Source: an uncultured Eubacteriales bacterium
GTDB lineage: Bacteria; Bacillota; Clostridia; Oscillospirales; Acutalibacteraceae
DNA: 22,270 nt
Assembly (NCBI GenBank): GCA_900317795.1
Contig: ONIF01000003.1
Coordinates: 1-22,270, forward strand
Reading direction: 5' to 3'
The notes beneath the pieces were generated by a model that worked only from the letters and a program-made list of their open reading frames with translations, had not been told where the DNA came from and did not search any database. This document shows, one piece after another, positions 19,929-22,270 of the stretch; position 1 is the first letter of the stretch, and each line of letters starts with the position of its first letter. The position numbers and the translations under genes are program-made.

Positions 19929-22270
19929 TCAGTTAGTAACTTTCAGGTCTATATATTTCTTTGCAACTGTTCCGCTGCTGTCCTTGACCTTTATGCAAAC
20001 TTGATAAGTTGTCGCTTTCATAGGAGTGAATATGACACTGCTGTTTGACTTGAAAGACTGTTTTGTTGTCCATGAAGTGTCGCTTGTCTTTTTAACGTAA
20101 ACTGCGTATGTATAGGGTGATTTTCCGCCTGTTGCAGAACACTTTGCAGTAACCTTTGCACCAAGCTTTACAGATGTTGCAGAAATCGTTGATGTATTTT
20201 TCAAAGATGTATCTTTTACCGTAACGTCAAAATACTTCTTTGCTATCGTTCCGTCACTGTCCTTGACTTTGACACACACTTTATATGTCGTTGCCTTTGC
20301 AGGTGTGAATACTACACTGCTGTTTGATTTAAAGTTCTGCTTCGTTGTCCATAAAGTATCACTTGTCTTTTTAACGTAAACTGCGTATGTATAAGGTGCT
20401 TTTCCGCCTGTTGCAGAGCAGTTTGCAGTTATCTTACTGCCCAGATTTATCGTTGTTGCAGACAATGTTGAATTATTTGTCAATGCACTTGTTGACGTTA
20501 CCGTCACTTTGGTGACTGCCGTTATATCCGACTTGCTGTCAACTCCGTTTACGGCTATTGTATAAGTACCTGTTTTTGTGGGTGTCCATGTGAATGTATT
20601 GGAAGTGGAAGCCGATTTTGTTTTTCCGTCGGAAGTTGTGAATGCATATTTCACCGTTCCTGTATTGGAAGTTGCTTTTGCAGTAAAAGTAACCAACTGA
20701 TTTACACCGACTTTGCTTGCAGACGGGGTAAGCGTCAATGTAAGACTGCCTGTGGATTCGGGCAAAACTCCCAATGCACCGTTTGTAAACAGCTTTTTAT
20801 CCGTTGCTTTCATTAAAAGTCCCGCACCTGTCGGATACTGCACACCACTGTTATTATTGAAAATAACCCTTACATCTCCCGTGAATTTGCTCGGAAATTC
20901 GTATGTCCAGAAATCGCCCTCATCTGTCATTGCCTCACCGGGCCAGGTTGCATTGTTTACAACACTGCTTCCGCTCTCGTCATATACATAACAATATACC
21001 TTGCCCCATTTATAAGTTGAATTGTCAAATACAACTCCGCCCTTGTTCAATGTGGGATAGTCCGAAACGGGAGCTTTCTTTGAATAGATAAAACTCTTTG
21101 TCTTTGCAGTACCGTCAGCGGCTGTTGCTGTTACCGTCACTGTAACATCACTGCCTGTTGCTGTCAACGCACCTATCGAAATCCCCTTTGAAGTGCCTGT
21201 AAATGAGCCTGTAACGTCCTCAGATGTCGTGTATTTAACACTGCTTGCACCCTCTGCCGTTATCGTTACATTTGTTTTATTCGTCATAAATACATTCTTT
21301 TCATCAGCCGTCTTTGCATTTACTCTTAAAACTGTCGGCTGTTCGGGATTGACTGTACCGTAATCCACTGTCGGATTATATACAACTGCTATACCGTCAG
21401 CATTTTTAACTGTACCCTTGATAGTGCCACCCGATACGGTGAATTTTTCGCCTGTCACCTGGTCGGTATATGTGCCGTCTGTCATTCCCACACTCAACGA
21501 AACCGCTCCGGGACCTTCTCCACGAACTATTACAATGCCCGTCTTGCCACGCACATTATATGCCGTATTGCCCGAACTTCCCAGCTTTTCACTCTGTCCT
21601 ACAAAGAAATTTCTGAACCTGTTAGCCGCTACAACTGCGGGGTCTGCCCATGTAAGAGTACCAACGTCACCTAATTGTGTCTGCTCTCCGCCAAGATTTT
21701 CAAGTATCGTTGCATAAGTCTGTCTTGATTTGGAAACATCTCCTGCAAGTATGTCCTTTGAATAATACGGTCTTGCAAAGAACAAGCCCGTTGCATCTTT
21801 TCTTGATGCCAATATTGCCCAGGTCTTTTTAATATCGGAGTCATTCGCATCATAAGACGAGCCACCGCCCATATATGTGTCATGCGATTCTGCCCACATT
21901 ACCGCATGGTCGGCTTTTCCGTGCATATATCCGCAATATCCCGAAGTTGCCAACGCATTCACAGAACCATTCGACATTTTACTCAAATAATAATTTTCCG
22001 CATTGGTATCATCTATTCTGTTAAGAACCTCACCATAGAAATATATTCCGTCATAGCCGTTTTTCTGTTTGTAATAAGCCCTTGCACCGTCAAGGACTAC
22101 GTCCCAGAAATTACTTGCAAATGCGGCACTGTCTTTCGGTGTTTCAATATGCTTTGCAGCGTCAAATCTGAAACCGTCTGCACCGCAGTCAATACATTCT
22201 TTCAAAAGTCCCAATACCATCTGCTGTACTTTGCTGTCACCTGTATTCAAATCGGGCATACCCATATTTC
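19929..22270 (-). CDS. Secreted GH13 alpha-amylase with CBM26-like starch-binding module and C-terminal Ig-like repeats, 5' part off the window
   Basis: The frame is open to the right edge, so the signal peptide and first half of the catalytic barrel are missing. Counting from the Met at 22265, GADGFRFDAAKH carries the nucleophile Asp35, IYFYGEVLN the acid/base Glu79 and WAESHD the third acidic residue Asp129, the canonical GH13 regions II-IV. After the barrel and an Ig-like segment, residues of about 408-500 (GVVFDNSTYKWGKVYCYVY, ATWPGEAM, VRVIFNNNSGVQYPT) match a CBM26 starch-binding module. A further Ig-like domain and two near-identical C-terminal repeats of about 90 residues follow (CSATGGKAPYTYAVYVKKTSD). 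No dockerin or sortase signal is present at the end, so attachment, if any, depends on the repeats. The reaction is endo-cleavage of alpha-1,4 glucan; the exact specificity is not determined. Confidence 0.93.
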   Translation of the reverse strand, partial: NMGMPDLNTGDSKVQQMVLGLLKECIDCGADGFRFDAAKHIETPKDSAAFASNFWDVVLDGARAYYKQKNGYDGIYFYGEVLNRIDDTNAENYYLSKMSNGSVNALATSGYCGYMHGKADHAVMWAESHDTYMGGGSSYDANDSDIKKTWAILASRKDATGLFFARPYYSKDILAGDVSKSRQTYATILENLGGEQTQLGDVGTLTWADPAVVAANRFRNFFVGQSEKLGSSGNTAYNVRGKTGIVIVRGEGPGAVSLSVGMTDGTYTDQVTGEKFTVSGGTIKGTVKNADGIAVVYNPTVDYGTVNPEQPTVLRVNAKTADEKNVFMTNKTNVTITAEGASSVKYTTSEDVTGSFTGTSKGISIGALTATGSDVTVTVTATAADGTAKTKSFIYSKKAPVSDYPTLNKGGVVFDNSTYKWGKVYCYVYDESGSSVVNNATWPGEAMTDEGDFWTYEFPSKFTGDVRVIFNNNSGVQYPTGAGLLMKATDKKLFTNGALGVLPESTGSLTLTLTPSASKVGVNQLVTFTAKATSNTGTVKYAFTTSDGKTKSASTSNTFTWTPTKTGTYTIAVNGVDSKSDITAVTKVTVTSTSALTNNSTLSATTINLGSKITANCSATGGKAPYTYAVYVKKTSDTLWTTKQNFKSNSSVVFTPAKATTYKVCVKVKDSDGTIAKKYFDVTVKDTSLKNTSTISATSVKLGAKVTAKCSATGGKSPYTYAVYVKKTSDTSWTTKQSFKSNSSVIFTPMKATTYQVCIKVKDSSGTVAKKYIDLKVTN
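19932..20198 (-). repeat. Amylase C-terminal Ig-like repeat, copy 2
   Basis: This encodes the last 89 residues, beginning NTSTISATSVKLG, clearly homologous to copy 1 throughout. The repeat ends flush with the stop codon. Confidence 0.85.
20199..20477 (-). repeat. Amylase C-terminal Ig-like repeat, copy 1
   Basis: This encodes a 93-residue unit beginning NNSTLSATTINLG and containing the paired aromatic motif PYTYAVYVKK. Such units occur widely at the ends of ruminococcal extracellular proteins, where they resemble triple-tyrosine-type beta domains. Confidence 0.85.

Overview
This looks like a chromosomal segment from an anaerobic, spore-forming, low-GC Firmicute, most likely a Ruminococcus-type member of the Oscillospiraceae. 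The evidence is a sporulation sigma-E / SpoIIGA pair, a large GH13 amylase carrying a starch-binding module and duplicated Ig-like C-terminal repeats of a kind common in ruminococci, strong sigma-A promoters and AT-rich intergenic DNA. The genus is an inference from protein style, with no database search behind it.

Layout: 1-4351 (minus strand) holds a possible surface iron/haem module: a large duplicated cell-surface protein and, downstream, an eight-helix ferric-reductase-like membrane protein whose repeat-rich C-terminus runs off the left edge. The promoter of the surface protein carries two TTAG-N6-(C/T)(T/A)AA boxes that resemble DtxR-family operators. 4416-4959 holds tRNA-Leu(UAG) and a small four-helix-bundle (S23/Avd-like) gene bracketed by inverted heptamer repeats. 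5005-6600 is spoIIGA-sigE. 6780-7151 is a solitary MazF-type toxin/RNase gene. 7396-16217 is one long minus-strand transcription unit, hisZ-hisG-hisD-hisC-hisB-hisA-hisI-hisE-queA-rluA, with a strong promoter before hisZ, a second before hisB and a terminator after rluA. It supplies most of histidine synthesis but lacks hisH, hisF and a histidinol-phosphatase, so the cell must encode those elsewhere or be unable to make histidine. Divergent from it, 16284-19267 (plus strand) is a Fur-family regulator with a zinc-type ABC importer (binding protein, ATPase, permease). 19351-19844 is an Xre-type regulator with a 21-bp-spaced direct repeat in its promoter. 19929-22270 is the 3' part of a secreted GH13 amylase, truncated by the right edge.

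The most unusual signal is a set of degenerate tandem repeats with a strict 7-nt period. They occur as three unrelated sequence families at five gene junctions, mostly as inverted arms starting at a stop codon and ending next to the following start. One pair has separated the probable ribosome binding site of hisC from its start codon, and another pair brackets the four-helix-bundle gene. They recall the heptanucleotide STRR sequences described in cyanobacteria.
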